63,600 nt of DNA. Origin: an uncultured Flavobacteriales bacterium. GTDB lineage: Bacteria; Bacteroidota; Bacteroidia; Flavobacteriales_D; Parvicellaceae. The notes beneath the pieces were generated by a model that was not told where the DNA came from, made no database searches, and was given only the letters and a program-made list of their open reading frames with translations. Below, one piece after another: positions 27,430 through 36,688 of this stretch. The stretch covers positions 1-63,600 of the forward strand of contig CAJQPO010000025.1 of assembly GCA_905480225.1 (NCBI GenBank), written 5' to 3'. The position numbers and the translations under genes were made by a program. The stretch's first letter is position 1. The number at the start of each line of letters is the position of its first letter.

Positions 27430-29825
27430 TGAAACTATTCTGTTCTATATTGTTGGTTTTAAGCTGTTTAATGTCTTTTTCGCAAAGTCAAAATAAGCAA
27501 TCCCCTATTGGAGAAATTTTTGGTAATGTCCAGGACTCTATTGATAATTCATCGCTTAGCTATATCACCATTCGGGTGTTTACCGAGAAAGATAAAAAAC
27601 TAGTGGGCGGATCAGTATCCTCCGAGAACGGTACTTTTTCAATTTCCAATTTACCTTTTGGCTCCTATTTCATCGACGTTAGTTTTGCTGGATATCAGAC
27701 CAAATTATTTGAAAACATCAATCTTAGCAAAAACGAATCAACCCATCAACTTAAAAATATTTTAATGGCTCCATTGATGCTTGATGAAGTGGAAATTAGT
27801 AGTAGCCGACCACTAATTAATTATGAAATAGACAAGAAAATAATCAATGTGGAAGACCAGATTAATACCGACGGTCAAAGTGCAATAGAAATCCTGGAAA
27901 ACATCCCATCCATTACTATCAGCGCCGAAGGTACCGTAAGTCTAAGAGGGAGCTCTAGTTTTACATTACTAATCGATGGAATTCCCACAATCATGGATGC
28001 TAGCGATTACCTTGCGAGCATTCCCGCGAGTACCGTTAAAGAAATTGAAGTAATTACAAACCCGTCCGCTAAATACGATGCGGAAGGGACAAGTGGGGTT
28101 TTAAATATTGTAACAAAAAAAAATAAGCTTGAAGGATTGAGCTTACTAATTAACGGTCAATTAGGCCTATACAAAAACAACAGCTCCAATATTTCTCTTA
28201 GCTCAAAACGAAAAAAATCTTCTTTTGACCTTAATGCAAGTTTTCGCATGAGAAGTAATCCAAATGAGCAAATAAACAATCGAATCACAACCTACGACAC
28301 CGTTATTAATAGACTTTACAGTTCTGGAGATAAAAATTGGAGGCGAACAAATTTCGGGATTAATGGCAGCTACAGCTGGAAACCAAACAATTCACATATT
28401 CTCTTGCTATCCGGTAAGCTAAAGTCCAATTTAATGAACCCTTACAACAACCTCCAGTACACAAATTATAGCAATGCTGTTGTAACGGATGAATTCAGGA
28501 CAACTGCACATAATTATATTCAATTCATGAATAATTCCTTTAGCTTAAATTATCAATATAATTTCAAACGCAATAAAGAGCATAATTTAAGTTTCAAGGC
28601 AATTGCTAACTTCTCAGGAGCAAATCAACAAGACACCACATTAACTTATGATACTGAAGGAAGAATAATAAGTGGAAATCTATACACTGAAACCGGCCCT
28701 TCAAACTCCAATCGCTATAAAGTAGACTATACCAGGCCCATGAAGAATATGAAATTACAATCCGGTATTCAATCTCAATTTGGTAATAGTGGTGATGTCG
28801 GTAAAAACTATACTTTGGACACCATAACAGACACTTTTATTTTTGATTCTATATATAGCTCAGACGTAGACTATGTTCGAGATATTCATGCTGCCTACGT
28901 TATGTTAGGGGGAAAACAAAAGCAATTTGGCTACCAAATTGGGTTAAGAGCCGAGTATACGTTTCGCAGTATTTCTTCTTCTAATTCAATAAAATTTAAT
29001 GACATCAATCGATTAGACTGGTTCCCTTCAGGGCATTTCTCGTACAATTTAAAAAAAGGAGGTCAGCTCATGGCTAGTTATTCCCAAAGGATTCAACGAC
29101 CAAGAAGTTATTACTTTGAGCCTTTCATTACTTGGACTGGCCCCTTTAATGTAAGAAGTGGCAACCCTAATTTACAGCCTACTTATATTGATGTATTCGA
29201 GCTTAATTACTTACATCCTCTATCAAAAAACAATTTTTTTAGTATTGAAGGTTATGCCCGAAAAAACAAAGGCATAATACAACGTTTATCTACTGTTTAC
29301 GCACAAGATATCTTAATAACTCGTCCAGAAAATATTGGAAATTCAGCAGCTTATGGACTAGAAGCTTCTATTGATTATCAAATGTTTAAATGGTGGAAAA
29401 TAAATACAGGTGGTAATGCCTTTTTATACCAGCTATCCGGTCAATTAGCAGAAGAGCTGTATTCGGCAGAATCCATTAACTATAATGTGCGGCTTACATC
29501 TACTTTTACCGTCCTTGAGAATTGGTTTGTACAGTTTATATCCCGATACCAAAGTGGATCCGTTACTGCACAAGGACTGGAATACAGCAATTTCACCCAA
29601 GATGTTTCTATTAAAACCAATCTTGCATCAAAAAAGATATCCATTACCCTTCAAGGCCGAAATGTTTTAAATACTGCAAGGCGTCAATCCATTTCAACCA
29701 TTGAAAATGTATTTTTATACAGTAGATCTATTCCGTATTACCCTCAACTCTTTCTTTCTTTGTCTGTTAAGCTGAACAACTATCAAAAAAAATACGAAGA
29801 CCAAGAAGAAATGGATGATTTTTAG
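27429..29825 (+). CDS. TonB-dependent receptor-type outer-membrane protein
   Basis: From ATG at 27429 the product is 798 aa. A signal peptide ends near FSQSQ. A carboxypeptidase-regulatory-like domain follows (about 25-115; GEIFGNVQDS and the YITIRVF and GYQTKLF strands), then a TonB plug-like region (about 120-230, with SAIEILENIPSITIS and GTSGVLNIVTKK) and a long barrel of the outer-membrane beta-barrel family. I see no clear TonB box. There is no SusD-type partner. The ligand is unknown. The start shares the last base of the HD gene's stop (TGATG), so expression is coupled. An A9 run occurs at 28115-28123. Confidence 0.9.
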   Translation: MKLFCSILLVLSCLMSFSQSQNKQSPIGEIFGNVQDSIDNSSLSYITIRVFTEKDKKLVGGSVSSENGTFSISNLPFGSYFIDVSFAGYQTKLFENINLSKNESTHQLKNILMAPLMLDEVEISSSRPLINYEIDKKIINVEDQINTDGQSAIEILENIPSITISAEGTVSLRGSSSFTLLIDGIPTIMDASDYLASIPASTVKEIEVITNPSAKYDAEGTSGVLNIVTKKNKLEGLSLLINGQLGLYKNNSSNISLSSKRKKSSFDLNASFRMRSNPNEQINNRITTYDTVINRLYSSGDKNWRRTNFGINGSYSWKPNNSHILLLSGKLKSNLMNPYNNLQYTNYSNAVVTDEFRTTAHNYIQFMNNSFSLNYQYNFKRNKEHNLSFKAIANFSGANQQDTTLTYDTEGRIISGNLYTETGPSNSNRYKVDYTRPMKNMKLQSGIQSQFGNSGDVGKNYTLDTITDTFIFDSIYSSDVDYVRDIHAAYVMLGGKQKQFGYQIGLRAEYTFRSISSSNSIKFNDINRLDWFPSGHFSYNLKKGGQLMASYSQRIQRPRSYYFEPFITWTGPFNVRSGNPNLQPTYIDVFELNYLHPLSKNNFFSIEGYARKNKGIIQRLSTVYAQDILITRPENIGNSAAYGLEASIDYQMFKWWKINTGGNAFLYQLSGQLAEELYSAESINYNVRLTSTFTVLENWFVQFISRYQSGSVTAQGLEYSNFTQDVSIKTNLASKKISITLQGRNVLNTARRQSISTIENVFLYSRSIPYYPQLFLSLSVKLNNYQKKYEDQEEMDDF

Positions 29826-29920
29826 TTATCACTTGCTTAAACTGAGAAGGAAAAAAAGTGATTTACCTACAATAACAATTTCATCTTGTTGTTAAATCGG
29901 AATTGCTGTTGTAATTTTTC

Positions 29921-29928
29921 TATTTTTG
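29921..29928 (+). promoter_or_regulatory. Candidate -7 box before lpxD
   Basis: TATTTTTG matches TAnnTTTG and ends 5 nt before the lpxD ATG at 29934. TTG occurs 15 nt upstream of it (29903-29905), slightly closer than usual. The transcript would begin at or beside the start codon. Confidence 0.5.
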
Positions 29929-29933
29929 GGACA

Positions 29934-30971
29934 ATGGAATTTTCAGCAAATCAAATCGCTCAATTACTCGATGGGACGGTTGAAGGAAATGGAGATATAA
30001 AAGTCAATAATCTTTCTAAAATTGAAGAAGGTGTTCCAAAGACACTTTCTTTTTTAGCTAACCCTAAATATGCTGCGTACATTTATTCCACCAAAGCATC
30101 CATTGTAATTGTTGCCCATTCATTTGTGCCGGAAAAAGCAATACCCTCAACTTGTGTATTGATTAGAGTAAAAGATCCATACAGTTGTTTTGCATTATTA
30201 CTAGAGAAGTATAACCAATCCAAAAGTAAAAAAGTCGGAATTTCGGAATCCGCTAAAATCGATTCGACGGCCTCTATCGGACCTGATTGTTATGTTGGTG
30301 ATTTTGTTTCAATTGGAATAAATACAACCATAGGCGAAAATGTGAGACTATACCCGGGGTGCATTATTGGTGATAATGTTACCATAGGCAGCAATTCCAT
30401 CATTTTCTCGAATTCTGTAATTTACAGTGATTGTGTATTGGGTGAGTCATGTACCATTCATTCGGGAGTTGTCATCGGGTCTGATGGATTTGGATTTGCA
30501 CCGAGCTCGGATCAAGAATACAATAAAGTTCCCCAAATTGGTAATGTCATTCTTGAAAACCAGGTAGAAATTGGAGCAAATACGTGTATTGATAGAGCAA
30601 CGCTTGGTTCGACCATTATTCGAAATGGAGTTAAACTCGATAACCTTATTCAAGTAGCTCATAATGTTGAGATTGGCGAACATACCGTTATTGCAGGTCA
30701 AACAGGAATCGCTGGTTCTACAAAAATTGGTTCCAATTGTTTAATCGGAGGGCAAGTCGGAATTGTTGGGCACATATCAATTGCCAATAACGTAAAAATC
30801 GCCGCTCAATCTGGCATTCAAAATAGTATTGATGTGGACGGAGCAGTTGTTCAGGGATCTCCAGCATTCGCAATTGGAGATTATAAAAGATCTTACGTAT
30901 TGTTTAGATCCTTACCAAGGATAAAATCTAAACTAGACAACATAGAAAAAGAAATAAAAAACTCGAAATAA
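29934..30971 (+). CDS. lpxD: UDP-3-O-(3-hydroxyacyl)glucosamine N-acyltransferase
   Basis: LpxD adds the N-linked hydroxyacyl chain in the third step of lipid A synthesis. An N-terminal uridine-binding domain (about 1-100) is followed by a left-handed beta-helix of hexapeptide repeats (about 100-290) and a helical tail. The catalytic His is H243 in QVAHNVEIG, matching H239 of the E. coli enzyme. I chose ATG at 29934 (345 aa) over an upstream frame extension to 29886 that would span the promoter box. It is followed after 6 nt by lpxC-fabZ and then lpxA, the usual Bacteroidota lipid A operon. A second LpxD-like gene lies at 38161. Confidence 0.94.
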   Translation: MEFSANQIAQLLDGTVEGNGDIKVNNLSKIEEGVPKTLSFLANPKYAAYIYSTKASIVIVAHSFVPEKAIPSTCVLIRVKDPYSCFALLLEKYNQSKSKKVGISESAKIDSTASIGPDCYVGDFVSIGINTTIGENVRLYPGCIIGDNVTIGSNSIIFSNSVIYSDCVLGESCTIHSGVVIGSDGFGFAPSSDQEYNKVPQIGNVILENQVEIGANTCIDRATLGSTIIRNGVKLDNLIQVAHNVEIGEHTVIAGQTGIAGSTKIGSNCLIGGQVGIVGHISIANNVKIAAQSGIQNSIDVDGAVVQGSPAFAIGDYKRSYVLFRSLPRIKSKLDNIEKEIKNSK

Positions 30972-30977
30972 GAAACA

Positions 30978-32372
30978 ATGAGCGAACAGCAAACAACGCT
31001 TAAAAAAGAAATTACCATGAGTGGTGTTGGTCTTCACACTGGCGAAACGGTTAACATTACCATTTTACCCGCCGTAGCTAATCATGGCTACAAATTTCAG
31101 CGCATGGACTTAAAAAATCAACCTGTTATTAAAGCGGATGCAGACCTGGTAATTAGTACCGAACGCGGAACCACACTGGAAAAAAATGGGGTACGGATTT
31201 ACACTACAGAACATTTGCTTGCTTCGTTGTACGGCATGCAAGTGGACAATGTTCTTATACAATTGGACGGACCAGAAATTCCTATCATGGACGGAAGTGC
31301 GATGCTTTTTGTCAATGCCATTGAGGAAGCAGGAATTGAGGAGTTAAAAGCAGAAAGAGATTATTTTGAATTTCAAATTAATCAACCATATGAAGACTTG
31401 GACAAAGGCATTGAAATGCTTGCTATTCCTTACCCTGAATTTAGGCTCACTGTAATGGTAGACTATGAATCCCCAGTTCTTGGGACTCAACATGCGAACA
31501 TCTATTCAATAGCCGACTTTAAAAAAGAAATAGCGCCGTGTCGAACATTTGTATTTTTACGAGAATTAGAAGCGTTGGCTAGAGCTGGATTGATCAAAGG
31601 TGGAGACATAGACAATGCGATTGTTTTAGTAGAGCGAGACGGAATACCCAAAGAAGAATTGGCAGAGCTTGCTACGTTATTAGGCAAAGAACACCTGGAA
31701 GTCGATATGAGAGGGATTGGCACATTAAATAATGCCGAATTGAAATTCATAAACGAACCTGCAAGGCATAAACTTTTGGACATTATTGGAGATTTGGCTC
31801 TAATTGGCAAACCAATTAAAGGACATATTTTAGCAGCAAGACCAGGTCATTCGGGTAATGTTTCTTTTGCCAAAATTATTAAACAGATAATGAATGAGCA
31901 GAAGGGAAAAAAGATCATTAATCTGAATGAAAAACCCTTGTATGACATCAATGATATTAAGCGAATGTTGCCACACAGGTATCCATTTCTTATGGTAGAC
32001 AAAATAATGTCAATAACTGATGATGCCATTATTGGTGTTAAGAATGTCACAGCTAATGAGCCCTTCTTTGAAGGCCATTTTCCGGATAACCCCGTAATGC
32101 CTGGTGTTCTTCAAATAGAGGCAATGGCTCAGGTTGGGGGGATTTTCGCGTTGAGTAAAGTTGATGAGCCAGAAAAATACATGACGTATTTCATGAAAAT
32201 TGACAACGTTCGATTTAAACGAAAAGTAATCCCTGGTGATGCGCTTGTTTTTGATTTAAAATTAATCACTCCTATCAGAAGAGGTATTGTTCACATGCGA
32301 GGAACGACATATGCTAATGGTGAGCCCGCATCTGAAGCTGAAATGATGGCTCAAATAATTAAAGAACAATAA
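30978..32372 (+). CDS. lpxC/fabZ: Fused UDP-3-O-acyl-GlcNAc deacetylase / 3-hydroxyacyl-ACP dehydratase
   Basis: This is a bifunctional 464-aa protein. Residues 1 to about 305 are LpxC, the zinc deacetylase committing to lipid A: zinc ligand H79 in TTEHLLAS, then HKLLDIIGD with the other His and Asp ligands, and the catalytic His in GHILAARPGHSGN. Residues about 315-464 are FabZ, which dehydrates 3-hydroxyacyl-ACP in fatty acid synthesis: HRYPFLMVD with the catalytic His and FEGHFPDNPVMPGVLQIEAM with the catalytic Glu. The fusion is a hallmark of Bacteroidota and some relatives and joins the two uses of hydroxyacyl-ACP. It is the second gene of the lpxD-lpxC/fabZ-lpxA operon. Confidence 0.97.
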   Translation: MSEQQTTLKKEITMSGVGLHTGETVNITILPAVANHGYKFQRMDLKNQPVIKADADLVISTERGTTLEKNGVRIYTTEHLLASLYGMQVDNVLIQLDGPEIPIMDGSAMLFVNAIEEAGIEELKAERDYFEFQINQPYEDLDKGIEMLAIPYPEFRLTVMVDYESPVLGTQHANIYSIADFKKEIAPCRTFVFLRELEALARAGLIKGGDIDNAIVLVERDGIPKEELAELATLLGKEHLEVDMRGIGTLNNAELKFINEPARHKLLDIIGDLALIGKPIKGHILAARPGHSGNVSFAKIIKQIMNEQKGKKIINLNEKPLYDINDIKRMLPHRYPFLMVDKIMSITDDAIIGVKNVTANEPFFEGHFPDNPVMPGVLQIEAMAQVGGIFALSKVDEPEKYMTYFMKIDNVRFKRKVIPGDALVFDLKLITPIRRGIVHMRGTTYANGEPASEAEMMAQIIKEQ

Positions 32373-32374
32373 TT

Positions 32375-33148
32375 ATGAGTGTTCAAGCAAATATTCATCC
32401 AGACGCGCAGATAGGCAAAGGCACTGTAATTGAAGCGTTTGCAACTGTACAAGGGGATGTCAAAATTGGAGAAAATTGCTGGATTGGTCCTGGTGCGTGC
32501 ATCATGGATGGCGCAAGAATTGGAAATAATGTGAAAATTTTTCCTGGAGCAATTATTTCCATTGTCTCACAAGATTTAAAATACAACGGAGAATACACCA
32601 CTACTCATATTGGAGACAACACTACAATTAGAGAATATGCCACTGTTCACAAGGGTACAACGGACAGGAATAAAACTGTAATCGGAAGTAACTGCTTACT
32701 AATGGCTTATGTTCATATTGCACATGATTGTATTTTGGGCGATCACGTAATTATTGCTAATTCGAGCCAGATAGCCGGGCATTGCAATATAGAGGATTGG
32801 GTAATTATTGAAGGGGTTGTGGCCGTTCAGCAATTTGTTACCATTGGAGAGCAAGCATTTATTGCTGGAGGTTCTTTAGTTCGAAAAAATGTTCCGCCTT
32901 ATGTTAAAGCTGCTAGAGAGCCTCTTTCCTATTGTGGGGTGAATGCCATTGGTCTAAGGAGGCGTGGGTTTACAGATACTCAAATTGCCAATATAGAAGA
33001 CGTCTATCGCGTGATTTACATCATGAATAGTAATATTTCAGAAGCCATAAAAATTGCGGACTTAGAGATTCCTAATTCTAATGAAAAAGACACGATATTA
33101 AAATTTATTCGAAACTCTAGTAAAGGAATAATGCGTGGAATTTCTTAA
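32375..33148 (+). CDS. lpxA: Acyl-ACP:UDP-N-acetylglucosamine O-acyltransferase
   Basis: LpxA catalyses the first step of lipid A synthesis, moving a hydroxyacyl chain from ACP to UDP-GlcNAc. The 257-residue protein is a beta-helix of hexapeptide repeats with the catalytic segment HIAHD (114-118) and the C-terminal helical domain. The GVNAIGLRRRGFT motif that marks LpxA is present. It starts 2 nt after lpxC-fabZ, and its TAA is immediately followed by the ATG of the next gene with no spacing, so the downstream kinase-like gene is very likely on the same transcript. Confidence 0.96.
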   Translation: MSVQANIHPDAQIGKGTVIEAFATVQGDVKIGENCWIGPGACIMDGARIGNNVKIFPGAIISIVSQDLKYNGEYTTTHIGDNTTIREYATVHKGTTDRNKTVIGSNCLLMAYVHIAHDCILGDHVIIANSSQIAGHCNIEDWVIIEGVVAVQQFVTIGEQAFIAGGSLVRKNVPPYVKAAREPLSYCGVNAIGLRRRGFTDTQIANIEDVYRVIYIMNSNISEAIKIADLEIPNSNEKDTILKFIRNSSKGIMRGIS

Positions 33149-34213
33149 ATGGATATTTCAAAGAAAAAAGAACTATACCCTATAAGTTCGGGACTTCGAA
33201 AGTACCTGAGAGAGTTCGATAGAGAAAAAAACATTCCTGTATCATATGGAGACTTACTGCGTTACAAAGACGGTTTTCCATTGTTCGATAAGACCGGGAA
33301 AGACACCTTGTGGGAAACGGTTATGTTCGATCCAGAATCGCAAGCTGAACTTAATTTTGGATTGACTTCTATATATGCCCTATTGAAAACCGACGGAGAC
33401 CTCTCTGTTATGGAGCACTTAATAGTCGATCGTATTGATTACTGCCAATTCGGAAATTCAAAACCATTTAGAGTTAGAATTGTTAACCAATTCAATGATA
33501 ATTATGACTATTTCTATGTTAAAACCGCAGATGCTTCAAGGGTATATGGATTAGAACTGGAACATATTTTATCACCCAACAGAATTAACTACTTAGTGAA
33601 TAAGAATTCGCTAATTGAAGAACACATTGCTGGAATTCCTGGCGATGCTTTCATTAATTACTACATCAACCTTCCTAATTTTAATAAAGTACGACTTGCC
33701 AAAGAATTTGTAAAATTCAATGAACGATGTTTTGTACGCTTACTCGGTGACATGCGTTCTTACAATTACGTAATTGATGTAACTCCTGATTTTGAAGAAG
33801 AACAATATCGTGTTCGAGCACTTGATTTTGATCAGCAGAGCTACGAAGGTCGGCTTAGAATGTACATGCCTCAGTACTTCAAGGAAAACAACAAGATTGT
33901 CAACTTTTGTATTGAAGTGATGAACCCCGAAACGGTTCGACAATATCAGTATGAGGAACGAACCTTGATGAAAAGAAGATACGAAGCCGCTAAAGAAAAA
34001 ATTGACAAATTAATGGCGTGTATGGTACTTGACGAGATATCAACTTCTGATAAAACAAAACGCATAATTAATGAGTTAAATGTCCATCACAAAACAACCG
34101 GCTTTAATAACTGTAAAAATATGGGTGAAGCTGTTCGTTTGCATTTACAAAAAATGCTAACTAAACCAAAACCTGAAAAACTCACAGGAAAGGCAAGCTT
34201 TAAGCTGAAATAA
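33149..34213 (+). CDS. Unknown protein with kinase-like (APH/HipA-type) signature, lpx operon
   Basis: I do not recognise a named family, but the 354-aa product can be read as a kinase-like fold. A lysine in a beta strand (K125 in FYVKTAD) is followed by an acidic helix-like stretch (E136, E138). A hinge-like EEHIAGIPG lies at 157-165. The catalytic-loop-like LLGDMRSYN has D201 and N206, exactly the D-x4-N spacing of protein and aminoglycoside kinases. RALDFD, with D226, resembles the DFG/DFD metal site. The N-terminal 80 residues hold no recognised domain. The C-terminal 90 residues are helical. There is no signal peptide. The gene abuts lpxA with no gap and precedes pheT by 30 nt. Function and substrate are unknown. 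Confidence 0.65.
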   Translation: MDISKKKELYPISSGLRKYLREFDREKNIPVSYGDLLRYKDGFPLFDKTGKDTLWETVMFDPESQAELNFGLTSIYALLKTDGDLSVMEHLIVDRIDYCQFGNSKPFRVRIVNQFNDNYDYFYVKTADASRVYGLELEHILSPNRINYLVNKNSLIEEHIAGIPGDAFINYYINLPNFNKVRLAKEFVKFNERCFVRLLGDMRSYNYVIDVTPDFEEEQYRVRALDFDQQSYEGRLRMYMPQYFKENNKIVNFCIEVMNPETVRQYQYEERTLMKRRYEAAKEKIDKLMACMVLDEISTSDKTKRIINELNVHHKTTGFNNCKNMGEAVRLHLQKMLTKPKPEKLTGKASFKLK

Positions 34214-34243
34214 ATAGTTAAATTTACTGCGAAATTTGGGAAT

Positions 34244-36688
34244 ATGAACATCTCCTATAAGTGGCTTAAGACCTATATCGACACCGACATTTCTGCAAAC
34301 GAAATGGCCAGAATTTTAACAGATACTGGTCTGGAAGTTGAAAAATCTCATGAAATTGAAGCAGTACCTGGTGGCCTTAAAGGATTAATGGTCGGCCTCG
34401 TTTTAAAAAAAGAAAAACACCCTGACGCCGACAGATTATCTGTTTGCACGGTGGATATTGGAGCGCTTGAGGCACTTCAAATTATTTGCGGCGCTCCTAA
34501 TGTAGCTGCGGGTCAAAAAGTAATTGTTGCTCCTGTGGGCATTCGTCTGCACCCTTTAAATGGGGAACCATTTAAAATCAAAAAATCAAAAATTAGAGGC
34601 TTGTCGTCTCATGGAATGATCTGTGCAGAAGATGAAATTGGTTTAGGAAAGGGGCACGAAGGGATAATGGTACTTGACCAAATTGCCGAAGTTGGCACAT
34701 TAGCATCGTCCTATTTCAACCTGGAAACAGACATTCAATTCGAAATTGGATTAACACCAAATCGTGCAGACGGAATGAGCCATATTGGAGTAGCGCGTGA
34801 TTTACTTTGTGCCCTTAAACATCAAAATGTAATCACCCAAAAGAGCTTTGTTAAATGGCCCAATATTGAAGATTTCAAAATAGACAATGACAATGTTAAA
34901 CTTGACATTACTGTTCAAGATACCGATGCGTGTCCACGATACGCAGGACTCGCGATTTCGGGAGTGTCAGTTGGTCCATCTCCGGACTGGTTGCAAGATA
35001 GACTAAGATCTATAGGCTGTAACCCCATCAATAATATTGTAGATGCCACTAATTTCGTTTTACATGAACTGGGTCAACCACTACATGCTTTTGATTTAGA
35101 AAAAATCAATGGCAATAAAGTAACCGTAAAAAAATTAGCAGCAAATACGAGCTTTACGACATTAGATGGGATTGAAAGAAAACTGGATGATCAAGACCTG
35201 ATGATATGTGATGATAAAGGAGGGATGTGTCTCGCTGGTGTATTTGGAGGGTTGAGCTCTGGTGTAACTGAAAGCACATCTTCAATTTTTCTAGAGAGTG
35301 CCTATTTTAACCCAGTATGTATTCGAAAATCTGCAAAACGGCATGGGCTTAACACTGATGCTTCATTTCGATTTGAACGAGGCATTGATCCTTCTAGGGT
35401 AGTTTTTGCTTTAAAAAGAGCTGCTTTGCTGATTAAAGAGATTGCTGGAGGGCATATTTCTTCCGAAATAACAGACATCTACCCAGAAGCGATTGCAGAT
35501 TTTACAGTCAATTTTAACACCAACCGTCTGAATGCCATTGCAGGAATTGCGATTGAACACGACACAGTAATCAACATTTTAACGAGTCTAGACATAGCGG
35601 TATTGAAAGTAAACGAAAGTATCTTGCAGCTTAGGGTCCCATCCTACCGGGTAGATGTCCAAAGAGAAATCGACGTTATAGAAGAAGTACTTCGAATCTA
35701 TGGATTCAACAACATCCCGATTTCCGAAAAAGTAAATTCTTCTTTATCCTACCGCAGCAATCCGGATCTTGAAAAGATGCAAAATATTGTATCTGATGTA
35801 CTGGCTTCAAATGGATTCGCAGAAACCATGTCGAACTCGTTAACTAAAAGTAGCTATGTTAATCAAGAAGAATTCAGGGGCATGAATGCTGATTGGAATG
35901 TATCCATGCTAAATCCATTAAGTAGTGATTTAAGCGTACTTCGTCAGTCGCTTGTATTTTCTGGATTAGAAACTATCGCTTATAATCAAAACAGACAGGA
36001 GCAAGACCTGAAACTTTTTGAGTTTGGTAAAGTGTACTTTTCTAGAGAGAAAAAGTACGATGAGCAAAAGCATTTGGCTATTTTTTTAACAGGAAAAAAA
36101 CAAACGGAGCAATGGTACTTAAAACCTCAAGATGTTTCATTTTATTCCATAACAGGTGCAGTCAATGCGGTTCTTTCGAGATTGGGGATTTTTAAAAATC
36201 AAAAGTCTACTCCTACTAAAAATGATTTATTTGCAGAAGGTATTACCATTAGTATAGGTAAGACAAAGGTCGCAGATCTAGGTAGAATTAAACCTGATTT
36301 ATTAAACAAAATGGGAGTTCATCAGGCGGTATTCTACGCTGAAATCAATTGGGATAATTTGATGGGACTCATGTCTATGAATAAGACCAAGTTTAAGCCA
36401 TTAACGAAATTTCCCACAGTACGTAGAGATCTTTCATTGCTTCTAGATGAAAAAATATCCTTTGCAGAAATTGAGTCTATTGCAAGAAATTCTGAAAAAT
36501 TACTTCTAAAAGAAGTAGGGTTGTTTGACGTCTACGATGGCAAAAACATTGCAGCAGGCAAAAAATCCTATGGTATAAAATTCATTATGCAAGATTCTGA
36601 AGGAACACTTGATGACAAAAGAATTTCTTCCATCATGTCTAAAATTAAATCCAAGCTAGAAGACCAGCTGGGAGCCGAATTAAGATGA
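34244..36688 (+). CDS. pheT: Phenylalanine--tRNA ligase beta subunit
   Basis: This is the large subunit of the alpha2-beta2 PheRS that charges tRNA-Phe. At 814 aa it has the full domain set: an N-terminal MNISYKWLKTYI segment, a tRNA-binding OB fold (about 40-150, with KHPDADRLSVC and CGAPNVAAGQ), the B3/B4 editing domain (about 210-400), B5, a catalytic-like domain, and the C-terminal FDX-ACB anticodon-binding domain starting near KFPTVRRDLSLL. No truncation is seen. A near-consensus -7 box, GAAATTTG, ends 5 nt before the ATG. Its stop overlaps the next gene's start in ATGA. pheS is not in the window. Confidence 0.97.
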   Translation: MNISYKWLKTYIDTDISANEMARILTDTGLEVEKSHEIEAVPGGLKGLMVGLVLKKEKHPDADRLSVCTVDIGALEALQIICGAPNVAAGQKVIVAPVGIRLHPLNGEPFKIKKSKIRGLSSHGMICAEDEIGLGKGHEGIMVLDQIAEVGTLASSYFNLETDIQFEIGLTPNRADGMSHIGVARDLLCALKHQNVITQKSFVKWPNIEDFKIDNDNVKLDITVQDTDACPRYAGLAISGVSVGPSPDWLQDRLRSIGCNPINNIVDATNFVLHELGQPLHAFDLEKINGNKVTVKKLAANTSFTTLDGIERKLDDQDLMICDDKGGMCLAGVFGGLSSGVTESTSSIFLESAYFNPVCIRKSAKRHGLNTDASFRFERGIDPSRVVFALKRAALLIKEIAGGHISSEITDIYPEAIADFTVNFNTNRLNAIAGIAIEHDTVINILTSLDIAVLKVNESILQLRVPSYRVDVQREIDVIEEVLRIYGFNNIPISEKVNSSLSYRSNPDLEKMQNIVSDVLASNGFAETMSNSLTKSSYVNQEEFRGMNADWNVSMLNPLSSDLSVLRQSLVFSGLETIAYNQNRQEQDLKLFEFGKVYFSREKKYDEQKHLAIFLTGKKQTEQWYLKPQDVSFYSITGAVNAVLSRLGIFKNQKSTPTKNDLFAEGITISIGKTKVADLGRIKPDLLNKMGVHQAVFYAEINWDNLMGLMSMNKTKFKPLTKFPTVRRDLSLLLDEKISFAEIESIARNSEKLLLKEVGLFDVYDGKNIAAGKKSYGIKFIMQDSEGTLDDKRISSIMSKIKSKLEDQLGAELR

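Noticed and set aside
29828-29862. Inverted repeat ATCACTT/AAGTGAT as a terminator of the TonB receptor gene
   Set aside because: Only 7 bp with a loop of about 21 nt, low GC and no T-run after it; too weak to call.
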